This document shows positions 1-13,113 of a stretch of DNA of 64,000 nucleotides, in pieces. The position numbers and the translations under genes are program-made. This DNA is from Glandiceps talaboti (taxonomy: Eukaryota > Hemichordata > Enteropneusta > Spengelidae): positions 12,424,379 through 12,488,378 of the forward strand of contig NC_135551.1 of assembly GCF_964340395.1 (NCBI RefSeq), in the 5' to 3' direction. Within the stretch, counting starts at the first letter, position 1. Each line of letters starts with the position of its first letter. Below the pieces are notes generated by a model, which was not told where the DNA came from, made no database searches, and saw nothing but the letters and a program-made list of their open reading frames with translations.

Positions 1-199
1 TTACTTTGCTAAAACAAAACTTCATAGTGGAAGAGCTGAACATCAGAACAACTTCTTCACATATACATGTATGTTACAAAAAAAACAATAAACCCAAAAA
101 ACAGCAGAGCTCTTCTGACCGATAGGTCACTTGTTATTGTTTTTGTCATTATATGTAATACACATTAATAATTTTTTGTCAAACACACAGAAGCCCCCA

Positions 200-212
200 C
201 CCCCCCCCCCCC
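200..212. repeat. Poly-C tract (13)
   Basis: A run of 13 C after a shorter run of five in an otherwise AT-rich stretch. One of seven long G/C homopolymers in the window. Confidence 0.9.
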
Positions 213-2532
213 TCGATATTTTAACTTACTAATTTTTATTCTGCTTCTGTGTAACAAAAATTGCCAAATATTGCTGGTCAGCACAGCAAAAGTTGCCAAA
301 TGAAATGATTAGATTACTAGAGTAAAATAAAATTCTACAGGTATATCTACAGGTAATTCTAGATTATCAGTAATGTTTGAGAGAATTCTATTCAAATTTG
401 TTTGCAAAATAATCTAGAAAGACAACAATGTAAATGTATAGTTTTGAAGTTGAATTTTTCATTAATTTGAACTTCTAATCTTAACATTTGATTTGATTTA
501 TTTCTCTTTTTTTAGAGAAAGAGAATAATGTACAATTGTTTTAAAAAAGTTCTTGGGAAAACCATGTGGTATGTTTTGAAACAATTTCTTGACAGAATCG
601 GCATTATATTTGTATTTATAGTTATATGATAATACACAATTTCATTGAAAAGGTTCACTAACATGTACATTGTAGGTGTGAAACTGGTTATAAATTATCA
701 CCATTGATCATGAATAAGTACCCAATTACTACCAAATCATATGCATCAATATATGTCTTGTACACGTGTACTTTATTCACATATAAATTACATGTCTGAA
801 TGAATTGATGTATATTATACAATTATGAAGGTAAATTACATGAAGTTCAACAAAATCTGCTGAACACCACCCATCATTTTATTTGATAAAAGAAGAAATT
901 TTAGAGTCATTTTTTTGGTCACGTTGATATTAGAGTCTCCCTTTCAGCTTTCACTAAAGCTTCAGTTGACTGCTTTTATGAAAACCAATAGAAATTAATT
1001 GATGATTGGAACATTATCAAAATGTATGGTAAAAGACAATGCACATATGTAAATTTATAAATCATCAATAATACCTTTTAGGAGTGGTGAGAATTGAACA
1101 GCCTCTGGATTTTATAATAAGGTTATTTATTGAATAAATCAATTACATGTATGTGTTAAAATAACAAAGTATTACATAAGAAATGTCTACATTTGAATTA
1201 GTTTTATCGTGAGATCTTAACATGAATACAGTTCATTAAGACAATGAGGAAAATTGTGTTAGTTTAGTGATGAAATACAACATGTGATTGCCTTGAAGGG
1301 AAATAATTAACATATGTTTAGTCAATATTATAAGCAAATTGAATATAAAATTTCCCCAATTTTAGGGTTCATACTTATTTTTGTAGTGATAGAAGCTGCA
1401 GATTAGGATTACGTTCTGGCCATCATCTGTAAATATGTGTTTTAGGGCAACAGTATTCAGTATTTCTTGGCATGAGTAAAAGCTGCTAGGAGTACATGTA
1501 CATTTGTAGCTGTAGAAAAATACATTTTATGTAATGATGGCTTAACATTTTGAGCAATAGCTCTGTATTAAAAATGAAGGGTTAGTGTTCGAAAGTTAAA
1601 GAGCTAATGTCTAACCTTCACCTCTGTTCTAGATAAAGGTATTGTTTGAAATGTTAAGTGAACTTTACATCTCAGAGGACCATTTTACCTAGTAGGCTTT
1701 GCAATTACTTCTTGGCCATGTACTGACACAAACATTTACTTCAAATCAAACCTGGCTACTGTAAAAATGGTTTGCTTGTATCTGGGACTGGTACACGTAT
1801 GTCTTATTGTTCAGTGGCTGTAGTGTACTTACAATTGGGGAACGCAATATTATATTAGACCACCAAATTTTGGTGGTCTGAGATTAAATTTGGTATCATG
1901 CAAGCACGAACAGCACAGAATTATTAAAAACACATGGACTTGTAAGAGTAAAATAAGGTCAGTACTTCACAGGACAATCTCTGTTGATTGAAACATAGAT
2001 TTGGGCCCTTTGGCTTTGCAGATCTATGATTGAAATCAATGATTGTTAATGACTGATTTTGTTGACATAACATATTTATTGTCTTGATATCCTATGGTAA
2101 CACTTGCTTTGATACCACGTTATAATGAGTTTCCATGGTGATATTTCTAAGCCCTTTAATAGTGTTAAAACACTACTAATATAGTATCTCAATATGTCTG
2201 ATTCTTGCAAACATTGCCTCTTTAAAAAAAATTATTGTATTGTCAAGAACACTGCATCAATTGGGATATTATCAGGTGTATAGTTTCAGTAGTTTGATTT
2301 TACAAGGCTCTATACTCAACTGGTAAATATTATGAGCATACTAATGTACTACTAGAATGGTCGATGCAAATAGAAAGTGATCTACATGTAGATGATAAAC
2401 TTATTACATTTCACCATTGTGTGTCTCTTGAGAAGCAACAAGCCTCTTTTTAAAAGCCCTACAGCTTTTTTAGTACTATCTAACACAATTACAATGAAAT
2501 TGTCAGGAGACTTTCCATATCAGGTTTCTATC
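213..2532. other. AT-rich DNA without recognisable gene
   Basis: No open frame with coding character. A weak exon-like piece at 516-568 (RKRIMYNCFKKVLGKTM) was not convincing. Many TACATGTA-type palindromes occur here, as in the rest of the window. Confidence 0.6.
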
Positions 2533-2722
2533 TTGTCAGGAAATCACAGGATATGATGTCGTTCATCTCATATAATTATGTCATACACTGTGACAACTAG
2601 CTTTGTAATACTAAAAAGACATCTATTTTGTCAGGAAATCACGGGATATGATGGGCTTTATCTTGTATGGAATTACCTCACACACAGGGACAGCTAACTT
2701 TATAATTCTAAAAAGACAAACA
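2533..2722 (+). repeat. Two-copy tandem duplication, about 97 bp
   Basis: Both copies start TTGTCAGGAAATCAC(A/G)GGATATGATG and end CTAAAAAGACA, with moderate divergence in between. Confidence 0.7.
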
Positions 2723-2959
2723 TATTGAATTAAAGAATACCGTATCATTTTAACAGTCATATTTTCTAGTGTCAGTATTAATATAACTTTTTATTACATG
2801 TCTCCCTGAACACATGTTGTACATTGTAGGAGCAAGTATAGGGCTTTGATAGATGCATTTTCAATCTACCGTAAATAAAATATTTTAACAGCAACAGATT
2901 AGATGTAAACAGTAAAGTCACTCTATAATCTGACTAGGTAGTGTGGATATCAGTTAGCT

Positions 2960-3690
2960 ACATACTGTAGTGGGTGTCTCCCCAAAGGCAGTTTGTAGGA
3001 AATTACATGAGCAAGGAACAAATGTGCCACATGTATGTGTGTGGCAGTTCTAAAGTTAAATCAATAACAAATTAGATACATGTACAGTCAGTGAATTCCC
3101 ACTTTCAAGTCTATGGTATTTTAGTTAGTATAAATGTACTGTATGTGGAAACTGAGTGTGGGTATCTCCAATTGCAAAGGGTATGTCATGTTTAATAGGT
3201 TGTAGGACTGTCACATGGAAGGGTGCTTATACATGTATGTGTGGTGATTCTAAGAAAAAATGGATTAGATGAAGACTATGAATTCCCATTCCTTTGTCTC
3301 AATGAATTTTGGTACAGCTGCATACACACTAGTGTACAATGTACATATCACACTGGGTGTCTCCTCAAGTACAGGCTAAGGCTAAGGAGCAGGGAGTATA
3401 GGGCTTTGCAATAAAGGGTACATGACATACACATGTACATGGCATGTATATGTATATCTGACAATTCTATAAAAACAGATTACACTGTAGAAGACCAAGA
3501 ATTCACACTAGTGTGTCTGAATGAGTTTCAATACAACTACATTATACATGTAAGCCCAGGTGGTCTGAGCCGCAAGTTATGATGTGGGTGTCTCCCAAGG
3601 GGTGGCTGTAGCTTATGGGGCTTTCAGATATGTGACAATTTAAAAAAACAACAACAATGGATTAGATATAGACAGTCTGGATAAGTGTGG
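2960..3690 (+). repeat. Diverged tandem array, about 190-230 bp units, four copies
   Basis: Units are marked by GGGTGTCTCC or a variant near 2971, 3160, 3356 and 3588. Each is followed by a GTACATG-rich part, a 'gacaattctaa' block and a GATTAGAT(A/G)...GACAGT block. Open frames here are by-products of the repeats. Confidence 0.6.
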
Positions 3691-6600
3691 CTGCAGCAGC
3701 TAGAAACACAATACCAAGATTATGCTTTGCAGTATCTCCAAAGATCATGTGCTGGACAGGATCAGTGCCATGTGAAGTTGTAAAGCAGTTTGCAGTCATG
3801 AAATCATATTTTATTTGTAATCATAGTGTGCTTACATTGTATTGGTTGCGCACCTTTAAATGTGCTTCATGGAAAATGTGTACATGCACATTTACAATAT
3901 ATGATTGCCAGGGTGGTTGCAAAGATAATATGATAGACATATTAATAATGCTGTGAAAGACCATGATGAAGTCTTTTTAATCATATTTTATGCTATAATT
4001 GACCAAAGGCACATGTCCATGCAATCTCTTACAAGATTCACACCATGCAATATGATATACATGTATGTATCTTATGAGATTACCTATTAAAAATAAAGCA
4101 TTATGACATATGATATGAATACAGAATTACAAATACAGTTAGTTTGTGGCTAGTACAATTTAAATTGTACATCTCACAAGTGAATGGTCACAACCAAAGG
4201 CTTTTAACTGCAACTAACCTTTTGCCTGTTGTACAGGTTGACAGATTGCAAATGTCAGTCATATTATACAAAAATTGTACAATGTACATTTTACTACACA
4301 TGGAATATCATGAATTATCCCCACCACCACCAACCCACCACCATCCAGAACATATTTTATTTTCGTTTCATAAATTTATGAATGAATTTCACATGTGTTA
4401 GCATACCACATGTAAACATGTATGTATTGATAAAACTTGTCAAAAAAGAAGAAATAAGAACTAAAAAAAAATGTCAACATAATAATGAACAAAGTACATA
4501 TTTAATTTTAAGTGATAATTTACTGCATACCAGAATTTGCCAAAGAACAGGTACATGTATTTCGCTACATTCACCAATCGGTGTAACTGCGTGATTGGGC
4601 TATAAAAGAGAAACTGTACTATTAGGTAATAAAAGTATAATTCTCAAAAAAGCACTTAAATAATGTTCCTATTTCCGCTGCAGGCAATTGCCTCATCTTT
4701 CATGGATGAAGGAATCAATAACCTGAATGTCCTTTTAAGGTTAGATTTTACATTTTATTGGCAAGCAAAAACTGAAAGTTTGATGTAAAAAACTGGAAAG
4801 CACTGTTAAAGATAAATGAATCATTCATCTTTGTTTAGATGTCATTTTTCCCATGATTATGTCTATAAGATAAAAGGGATGTGTTTCTAGCTTCAAGGGT
4901 ATAGAAACTAATACAAAAGGTCAGTTTGGTTATTTTGATATTGTATAACCACAGTTTTTTTTTCATTTGACACATCACATGACCATGCATTGAATGTATC
5001 CTTACAAGATCACAATCTAGAAGGAAGCGATCATATCAGATATACATTTTGTAATTGGATAGCATTCCCACATGTTTTTCTTCATGCTGCAACAGGAAAC
5101 GTTACTGGCATAAAAGGCCTTGCTTATAATGTCAGAGATGCAGTACAAATGTGTGGTGTGGTGTTTCACTGATGGGAAGTGATGCTTTTTATATCAAGAT
5201 GAACACATTTTAACCCCAAACAAATAATGAGAGGAGCTCCACACACACACGATGGTTTGTAAGGTTTGAATAAACTTATCTGCTTCTACATTCCAACTGA
5301 ATGGGATAAATTCTCTCTACATGTACATGTGTAATTATGCATTCATGTTTGTTGGAATTCTGTCAGAGTGTAGGTATGAGATGTTAAATCCCATCAGTAA
5401 AACACCACACCAACTCTGTTTTTCCTGCAACAGACCTTGCCAGTATCCTCAACAATAGTTAGTGGTAGTTGCATACATATATCAAATCATTTCCTGTCTT
5501 AGTGGAAATACATTAATTGTATATTGTCACTTTTCTGCAAACTGAAATAAAACCATTTTCCACTATCAAGGGACTAGTTGAAAATATTCTTTGATCAGAT
5601 TTGCAATGTTTGCAAACCAATGAAATCTTCTAAACCCAACAGGATTATATGACAATATTTCAAAGAAAATTCAATCCCTTTTAATAAAATTTTGAATTAT
5701 TTGATATCTAGAAAATATTTCAATTTTTGTTAAAGCTAATATCTTTTATTAAAATATACATGAAATAAAAGTATTAACCCCTCTCCCCCAAATAATTCAA
5801 GTAATTAATAACTGTGAAGTGCTAAGTGTTCACATTTTTGAAGCAAATACTTTTTGTTAAAATGCAAAATTAGTAAATGTGTTAACCCCATTCCTCCCAA
5901 AATAATCCAAGCTACTTTAATTTTGATATACTGGTATTTTGTAGCTATGAAATGCTAATTTTTGGTGAAATTAATATATTTTATTAAAAATGTCAAATTA
6001 TTGAAAAATTAACTATCTTTAGTTAAATAAAACTTAGAATATCTCCAACAATGGTGATTGTATGTATAAATTATAATAATTCAGTAAATGATGTAACACA
6101 ACTGTACTTTGAACTGTTATTAAGCATTTACAGTTGTCAGTGTTTTTGCTTTAAGGTTGGGGAATTTTAGTATTCAAAATAGGTGAAAGGGGTAATTAGA
6201 TTCTAAATGTCATTTTGTTTGAGACCTCAGTTAAATGTTAAGGGAACCCTGGTTGATTTTGGCTGTTCATCACACTTTTGCCAAAAAAAACCCCCCAAAC
6301 CATGTACATTAACTGCTTATGTAAACATATCATATACTAATACCTTTGATGACTACTCAAAACCATTGTTCTATGTTGGTGTTTATTTGAAGCTGTGATA
6401 GTGTACATATCAAAGTAAATGTTCTATTTTACCTCTAATGGAATGAAGTAAATTTACTTTTCAAAGTAAATTTACCCAAGGACTAGTAATGTACTACATA
6501 TTTACAGTTGGATGAAATGGGATTTTCATGATTGAATGAAACTATAGTGTTTTAAATGGAAGTGTTATGAATGATGTATTGTGTCTTGGATGCAGTTCAT

Positions 6601-6892
6601 GAGGAAAGACTTTTCTTGTCAGTTTAAGACTCTGCCTAGCTTGAGATGTTACTGTTTCACTGTGAAAGATGTTGATACCTTTAGTAGTAATGACTCCTGT
6701 CACAGTCACTGTCTGGTATATGTACATGTGTACTCTCAATTTTGGGGTAGACTTTGCTCCATATATAAAATACAAAATGTACATTGTATATATATAGCAC
6801 TTACCTTTGGCTATGTCACAATTGTATCCAAATCTCATATACTGATATACACACCTGTGGAAGGATGGGTATTTTTTATTTTTTATTGTGCT
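3691..6892. other. AT-rich DNA without recognisable gene
   Basis: Apart from the candidate microexon at 4684 I see no coding signal. Short open frames lack splice context and protein-like composition. Confidence 0.55.
4684..4739 (+). CDS. Candidate short exon, unassigned
   Basis: ttcctatttccgctgcag is a good acceptor and TTTTAAG|gttaga a moderate donor. The one sensible frame reads AIASSFMDEGINNLNVLLR (phase 0 in, 2 out). I recognise no family. Its exit phase would fit the 36785 exon, but the peptide does not look like the DUF4140 N-terminus. Chance occurrence is quite possible in this much AT-rich DNA. Confidence 0.27.
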
Positions 6893-6914
6893 GAGGAAAG
6901 ATGGGGGAGAAGGA

Positions 6915-7127
6915 GTGAAGAGGGCATGGAATCTGGAGGTGGATAGAAAAAGAGGGAGAGGGCGACCAAAGCTGACATGGAAGAGTATGGTGGAAGGACA
7001 ATGTAAACAGATTGGATTAAACATCAATGACTATGGGAACAGGCAGAAATGAAGGAATGTGATTACCACATGGAAAGAAGGACAGTCGGTGACCCCCCGC
7101 CAGGCGGAAGAAATCGACTTTAATTAA
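6915..7127 (+). pseudogene. 3' end of a decayed LINE polyprotein
   Basis: The frame from 6915 reads RAWNLEVDRKRGRGRPKLTW, then KSMVEGQCKQIGLNINDYGN, then RQK, a TGA, and RNV. The 'rGRGRPk.TW...v..d....gl...d..dR.kWR' pattern is the C-terminal tail after the reverse transcriptase in many non-LTR elements; the TGA sits exactly where Trp (TGG) is expected. A PPGG-coding stretch in another frame and a TGATGATGAT tail follow, also typical of such 3' ends. The upstream RT is gone, consistent with 5' truncation. Confidence 0.6.
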
Positions 7128-7205
7128 TGATGATGATTTATTTCTTATTTTTAACATTAACATATGGCTTTCAAAATTTGATGCCATTTTAAGTCGTCTT
7201 CTCAT

Positions 7206-7293
7206 GTAGTAGAGTCTGTGGCATAATACAGTTTATTTAAAAACGTACTACCAACTACATGTACATGTAGAGAGACTTTAGAGTTTCATTTAG
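7206..7293. repeat. Dispersed repeat, copy 1 of a direct pair
   Basis: Shares 'gtagtag(a)gtctgt(g)gcataa(t)acagtttattt', the ACTACCAACTACATGTACAT block and GAGAGACTTTAGA with 8453-8550. It begins about 80 bases after the LINE tail. Confidence 0.7.
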
Positions 7294-8452
7294 GCAAGAT
7301 ATAAAAAAACATTGCATCACCAACTCAAAACATTGAAGTCTCTCTAGTTTTGTAGTGTAAGTACATAATTAATTTGTACCTTATAGATATTAAATTCTCA
7401 CTATAAAATCATTATGAATTACGTCTGCAGATTTGAATTTTACTAATAGCAACTGATGGGTATTTAGTATAATTCAAGAAGTGTGATAACTTCAGGTACC
7501 ATTTACACATGTATCTAAAATGACATAGTCTTCGTGTTTTACTCATGGAACATTATGTTTGTGACACAAAGATAGACATATTTCAACTCTTAGCCAAACA
7601 AAAATAGAGCCACAAAAAACACAGCAGGATCTATTGCCCAATCACATTGAACAGTGATAAGCATTGCTATTCTTTCTCAGTACAGTAAAAACAGGCTTTT
7701 AATGAAAACATTACACATGGACGTGATGCTTCAATTGCTTATTCTCTAACTGATAATCAACTTGACTACTTCTACACACCTACTGTGCATGGCACCTAAT
7801 ACATGTAGTATGTAGGTGCTTCTTTTGCATCATGAGGGTGTGTATTAAATGTCATGTAACGTTACATGAGTGAAACACCAAGCCCAAGCCTACATCTTTT
7901 AAATAGCTGTAAAGATACACACACTTCAGAAATGTATAAATTCAGTGTCATACTTGTACATTTTATAACATTAGCCTGATATTACACATTTGTCTCACGA
8001 ATGGTATTATTGTGGGATGAACTGTAAAAACAATACATTACTTTACCATCAGTAAGAACATTTACAATTTACAAAATGTATGCCCAGTAAAGATATATAC
8101 TTTCTATTTAAGTGAAGGATTAATAATAGATTATAGTATGAGATGCAGCTGTGATATAGAATATCATGGACTTTCGTAATCTGAAGTGTTCAGTGGAAGC
8201 AACCGACTTTAAGTGGGCAAGATGTACCACAAAGCTCTACACAACTAATAAATGACACAATCTGTTCTCTTTAAGTGTACATTTGTTTATTTAAACACTT
8301 GTACAAAAAATGGATTATTAGTCTCTAAAGTTGTTCGTCAATATTTTTCTTTGTTCAGCCCATGAAAATTTGAATAGAATATAAAGTACAAACAAAACAG
8401 AACATTCATGTACATATAATTAATAAATTAAATATGTATTTGTGATGATGAT
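7294..8452. other. Spacer between direct repeats, no gene seen
   Basis: AT-rich, no open frame with coding character. The two flanking repeats are too short and too diverged to be called LTRs. Confidence 0.5.
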
Positions 8453-8550
8453 GTAGTAGCGTCTGTAGCATAACACAGTTTATTTGAAAACGTACATGAC
8501 GTACTACCAACTACATGTACATGTAGAGAGACTTTAGAATTTCATTTAGG
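8453..8550. repeat. Dispersed repeat, copy 2 of a direct pair
   Basis: Same order as the copy at 7206, with about ten extra bases repeating ACGTAC before ACTACCAAC. Confidence 0.7.
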
Positions 8551-8823
8551 TGAGAGATGTTTTTTTTTACATATGACATGATTTTATTTCTTACAAAATA
8601 CAATTGAGTCCAAAATACTCAAAAAATCCAGCTTGAAACAAAATAGAGCCAGATAGCACAATATGCATATATTATATTGAAAGTGATACACTTACACCAT
8701 GAACTCAATCAACATAACTGCTCAATGAATCAAGGATATATTCAAACTTAAAGCTGTTTGTTTGTGTTTATATTACAGTAAACATTTTATCAATGTCTGT
8801 TTTGTTTGTGCAGTTTGTAACCT

Positions 8824-8858
8824 TGTGTTGTGTTGTGTTGTGTTGTGTTGTGTTGTTG
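8824..8858. repeat. (TGTTG)n microsatellite
   Basis: About seven perfect pentamer units. Confidence 0.9.
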
Positions 8859-9100
8859 AACAGTATCATTGTTAAGTTGCCATGAGTTTATTAAGGTAAA
8901 TTCTGTATTGGTTGTTAAAAAGAACAATGCAATAATTCATACATTGTACACAAGTATGTAAAATATCAGAAAGGCAATTCTGACTTGCCTGAAAGTACAT
9001 GTAAATGTATATGGTTTCTTGAAACACAGTTGAACGTTTTACTAAAACTGATATCATTTACGTTTTTTTTTTTTTGAATAAATGATTCTATTTTAATGAG

Positions 9101-9238
9101 TCTGTGTCTGAGGAAAGCCCAGAACATCTTACACTGAGTACCTCATTTACTGCACTTTCCAAGAGAAGCCCTGGAGTCACCATTTTTCCATTTCAATCTC
9201 CTTACCATAAGAGCAGTTTTCCCGTTTCTATAACTACA
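9101..9238 (+). CDS. Candidate exon, Ser/Pro-rich peptide, unassigned
   Basis: A 46-codon open segment follows a T-rich tract and attttaatgag, and ends at ACA|gttaagt. Both ends are phase 0. It reads SVSEESPEHLTLSTSFTALS, then KRSPGVTIFPFQSPYHKSS. Composition is more protein-like than its surroundings, with several Ser/Pro codons and fewer AT-rich codons. No domain is recognised. Confidence 0.27.
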
Positions 9239-9544
9239 GTTAAGTATACTTAGTTATATTGAAATTAATATTTTAAGAGCTAACTACCCAAGGGGAAGTG
9301 TGCAAGTGACTGAAAGAGCTAAAGTTCTACGATGTACCCAAGGGAAGATGGAGAAGTACTGAATGCTCCCAGAAAATTGAAAATTGTCGAGTGCATGATA
9401 CATTGTATATGCTTCACTGCATTATTATAAATGCTTGTGATTGGGATAGGTATATTTCCTCTCCTTTTTCACGTAATGATGTAGTATAAATGTCAGTCTG
9501 TTTGAAGTGGCGATATGGGAACCTTAGAACACTACTACTAGGAT

Positions 9545-10025
9545 TAATGAGATGAGTTTCATCTTATTTCTGCATATATCCTGTATTTGTTGAAAGGGGG
9601 GGGGGGGGGAAGAGACAATTGATAAGACATAATATTAGAGGAACTGAGGCATACATTAATACCGATATTGAATTTGTTCATTAAATATTAAATAGTATTA
9701 AGTTGCATTCTACACTAAACACTGTAAACTGTATTTGACTATCGTTCACTCTCATCTCGTTCTGCAATATCCTGTATTTGTGGAAAAGATGAAATCAGTT
9801 ATACAGAATATTTGATGTAGGAACTGGGGAGTACTGGTTTTGAAGTTTCATTACCTAAATAGACAAGGAAAACAACTGAAAATGTGAAAGTCATACTAGA
9901 ATTAGTGTTTTATGACTATCACTCATTCTCATCTCATTCTGTAATATCCTGTATTTGTTGAAAGATGAAATCAGTTCTAAAGAATATTTAATACGGGAAC
10001 TGAGGAGTCTGATAAAGTCATGGTA
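9545..10025 (+). repeat. Diverged tandem array, about 180-190 bp, three copies
   Basis: Marked by 'ctcatctc(a/g)ttctg(c/t)aatatcctgtatttg' followed by a GATGAAATCAG and GGAACTG(A/G)GGAG block, near 9549, 9750 and 9926. The first copy carries a G14 run (9596-9609) where the others have GAT. Confidence 0.6.
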
Positions 10026-11429
10026 TGACTACTTTATAATATAGCAACACATGTACTTCATGAGTAAAAAAACTAAATGCCCTGCCCCACTTTAAATTAG
10101 CTTAACCATTTAATTTAATAACTAGTCTCCTCCAGGTGTAATTTATAGGTCATGTACATGTAGCTAATTTGATGATTACAGATGTTTTAGGTACAAGTTG
10201 CTGACAGAAATGACTTTTTGCAAGGTAATGCCCGACTAGAGAAATTGAGACTTCGGCAAGTAAGTGATTTTGAATAGATTGATACTTGTACATGTGTAAG
10301 TGCAGGGATTGTACTTGGTTTACATGTTTTGTCGGGTGATACATTTTGTACATGTAGAATGTGAGTATATCATTGCCAATCATTATTGGTTTGCTTTTTA
10401 TTTTCAAATTTATACTGCAGCTGTTGTATTCAAACAGTCAGTGAGATAAGTGATTCGTCTGTTTCTCTGATAACACTTTTCCCAGACAAAGGAATGAGTT
10501 GAGTATACCTATCTTCTGGCATTGTTTTGATTGCAAGTCTGATACGTGTACTATGTTAGACTTTGATACGATTACAAGTTCAGTTCTGTCTGTTTTCTAT
10601 GTCTATATCCATTAAATACTGATATCAAATCTACTTATGTATCATTACAGCAGATTTGTATTGAAACAATCATTTGTAGAGTTGTAGGAGTTAATTGCAA
10701 ATTAAGCTATTTTGTTGCAGGTAACTGCAGCTTTTCTATTCATTTGTATAAATCATCTGCGATTTATATTGTAGATAACAGTGCTTTGTGTATGCAAGGA
10801 GAGCTGTAAGTGTCATAAAATGACCACCTGTAATAAGTGATTTGAGTTTTAATGAGACAAAGTGATTTAGTATTACACACATCATGTGTAGGTTATTAGG
10901 GACAATTGGCCAATGTCTCACAGGCTCAACAAACATCGTGAACGAATGTTCACAAGTGCAATATCAAACATTTATGCATGTATATATATGATGTCAGCTG
11001 TGATGAAAACTGTAGCGGCCACATCACTACAATCGATGTAGTGTGAAAACATTATTGTAAACACATAAAAATACTACCAGAAACCCAGCACCATATCTCA
11101 CATTAGAAGTAATTTTTTTTATCAACTCGTCAAGATTTTAGTAGTAAATTCAAAAGTTGTTATCATTGAAGGAGTGAACCTTTTCCATCAAAATTTCATT
11201 AGAAGTGCAAAAATGAAGTTCAGCAATTATGACGCCTGACCCCCTAAATGAATAAAGGTTGTTTATTGAGTTTGTGTGACATTGTGCAATTGCCCCTGAA
11301 TATATGCACCTTGGGAAAAATATCTTAAACTTTTTTTTGCGATTATTTTGTTTGAGACAGTTCCAACCTATTCTTGGGTAAGGAAAGTATCGTGGGTTGT
11401 CATACACATTTTTGAAATACAATGTATAG
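10026..11429. other. No gene seen
   Basis: AT-rich; no frame with coding character. Contains TACATGTA motifs and short poly-T runs. Confidence 0.5.
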
Positions 11430-11700
11430 ATCAAAATGATATTGAAATTAAATGATTTAAGCCAACATGGCTGCTGAATACCTGGTACTTTACTGTGGAA
11501 TAATATAAATGTAGCTCTACATGTATTCTAGGAATATACATTTGTAAGAGGTTGTTGGTTTTCTTGAAAACAAGAGGGTGAACCCTAAACTTCTTGTAAA
11601 AATTGTTGGTTTCTTGAAAACAAGTGGGTGAACCCTAAGCTTCTTTTATTAGTTCAAATGAACAAGGAACAATTTAGCTTTCAAATAGGGAACTTGCAAA
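11430..11700 (+). repeat. Dispersed repeat family 1 copy, with internal 65-bp duplication
   Basis: Contains 'CAAAATGATATtgaAATTA', 'ccaacatggctgc', and then two adjacent copies of GGTT(T)TCTTGAAAACAAG.GGGTGAACCCTAA(A/G)CTTCTT. Related copies lie at about 13985, 20580, 25560-26160 and 63236. Confidence 0.6.
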
Positions 11701-12568
11701 CCCTCCATGTTGAATGTTGTATCATGGGAAGTCTGACCATAAATACTAATGAATTAGTATTGTAAACAATATTGTTACATTGTTTGTAACCACGAATAAT
11801 CAATTCATAGTCACCTTGACCATTATTGGAGGTTTATTTTATCGGTATCTCCAGATTAGGTATTACGATAACCACAGAAATTTCATAGTCCTTTACATCT
11901 GAGCATGCTCAGTCTGGATTGCAAGTTCCCTATTGCAACGTTAGGAAGGTTTCTTAGATCTTTGATTTTCAGAGAAACTGGTCCCTGAGACACCTAAAGT
12001 TAAAAGACACAAGTATACGTCAATTTAGCCTACCTGCTATTTTCATTCACTACAACTATAAGGACACATTCTAAAATTATACTGGTATGCTGCCTGTTAA
12101 ACTTTAACAGCTCGTATCTATAATGTAAATGGAATGGTAAAAAGTATTCTTAAAATATACTAATTCCATATTTAAATTCCACCTTTTCAACTTCAATTTC
12201 AAGTACATTTCAAGTATACTTAAAATATACTTGGTCGATACAATGGTAAATAAAAAAATTGATTGTACAGTGAAGTTCAAATTATTTATTTTGTACTATA
12301 CTCAGCTCAACTTAAGTACATTTCAAGTATACTTAAAGAAAATTCGACAAAGTCACATATAAGTACAATATTACATGTGGATGAAGCCTTATTATTTCAT
12401 TTTAGAATCATTAGCATGAAGGTCAGGATTTCAATGCCATGTACATTGTACATGTACATGTACCTGATTATGTTGTAGTCTAATCATTCTTTTGTTCTGG
12501 ACCAACTTTTCCTATAGCTTGATAGTGAAAGTGATAAGTGAACTAAAAGATGGTTGCAATATTTAAAC

Positions 12569-12704
12569 AATAATGTACGCCCTCCCAGCCCATAATGGAC
12601 GAAAGCAAACTTTGAACGACATAATGGGCGAGGCGACAGCCGAGCCCATTATGGAGTGCAAAGTTTGCTTGAGTCCATTATGGACTGGGAGGACGTACAT
12701 TATT
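12569..12704. mobile_element. Palindromic foldback element
   Basis: The left arm AATAATGTACGCCCTCCCAG...CATAATGGAC...AAGCAAACTTTG is repeated in reverse at the right, about 45 bp with few mismatches. The centre holds a second palindrome, CATAATGGGCGAGG... / ...CCGAGCCCATTATGG. CpG dinucleotides are frequent compared with the flanks. No coding capacity; a foldback-type non-autonomous element. Confidence 0.75.
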
Positions 12705-12712
12705 GTTATTAT

Positions 12713-13113
12713 TTTATAGTTTTGCCAATTCCAGTGAATTTGTAGACTGAGAAATGCAAAACAACGTATAATATACACAGCGCTGAACATCGTCTGCCAT
12801 GTTCGGCCCGGAAGCTGAATACTAATCATAGCGACACACGTACGTACACGTACACACACATATACACTCCAATGAACTGCTGTGAACACAAATTTGTTTC
12901 ATGAATGCGTTGTATTTTTAAACAGTGGAAATGACAATCATAAGTAACAACATACATTTCGAAAAAATACCTAGTCGTATGAAGAAACAGAACAAATAAG
13001 CTTGTATTGTTATGCTCGTTCCGGGGCCGCGATGCCCAATAACGGAGTACATTATCAGTAATAATGTACAGCGATGACGTCACAAAATTCACTGGAATTG
13101 GTAATGCTATGAT
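12713..13113. mobile_element. Non-autonomous TIR element (about 400 bp)
   Basis: The left end ATAGTTTTGCCAATTCCAGT... and the right end ...ACTGGAATTGGTAATGCTAT are inverted repeats of about 28 bp with a few mismatches. It directly abuts the foldback element, so both may be parts of one larger element. The inside is CpG-richer than the surroundings and has no recognisable transposase. Confidence 0.6.

Noticed and set aside
6542-7027. 161-codon minus-strand frame, the longest but one in the window
   Set aside because: Antisense to the LINE remnant, compositionally random, no recognised domain.
7206-8550. Possible LTR retrotransposon bounded by direct repeats
   Set aside because: The repeats are only about 90 bp, lack TG...CA ends, and the spacer has no gag or pol.
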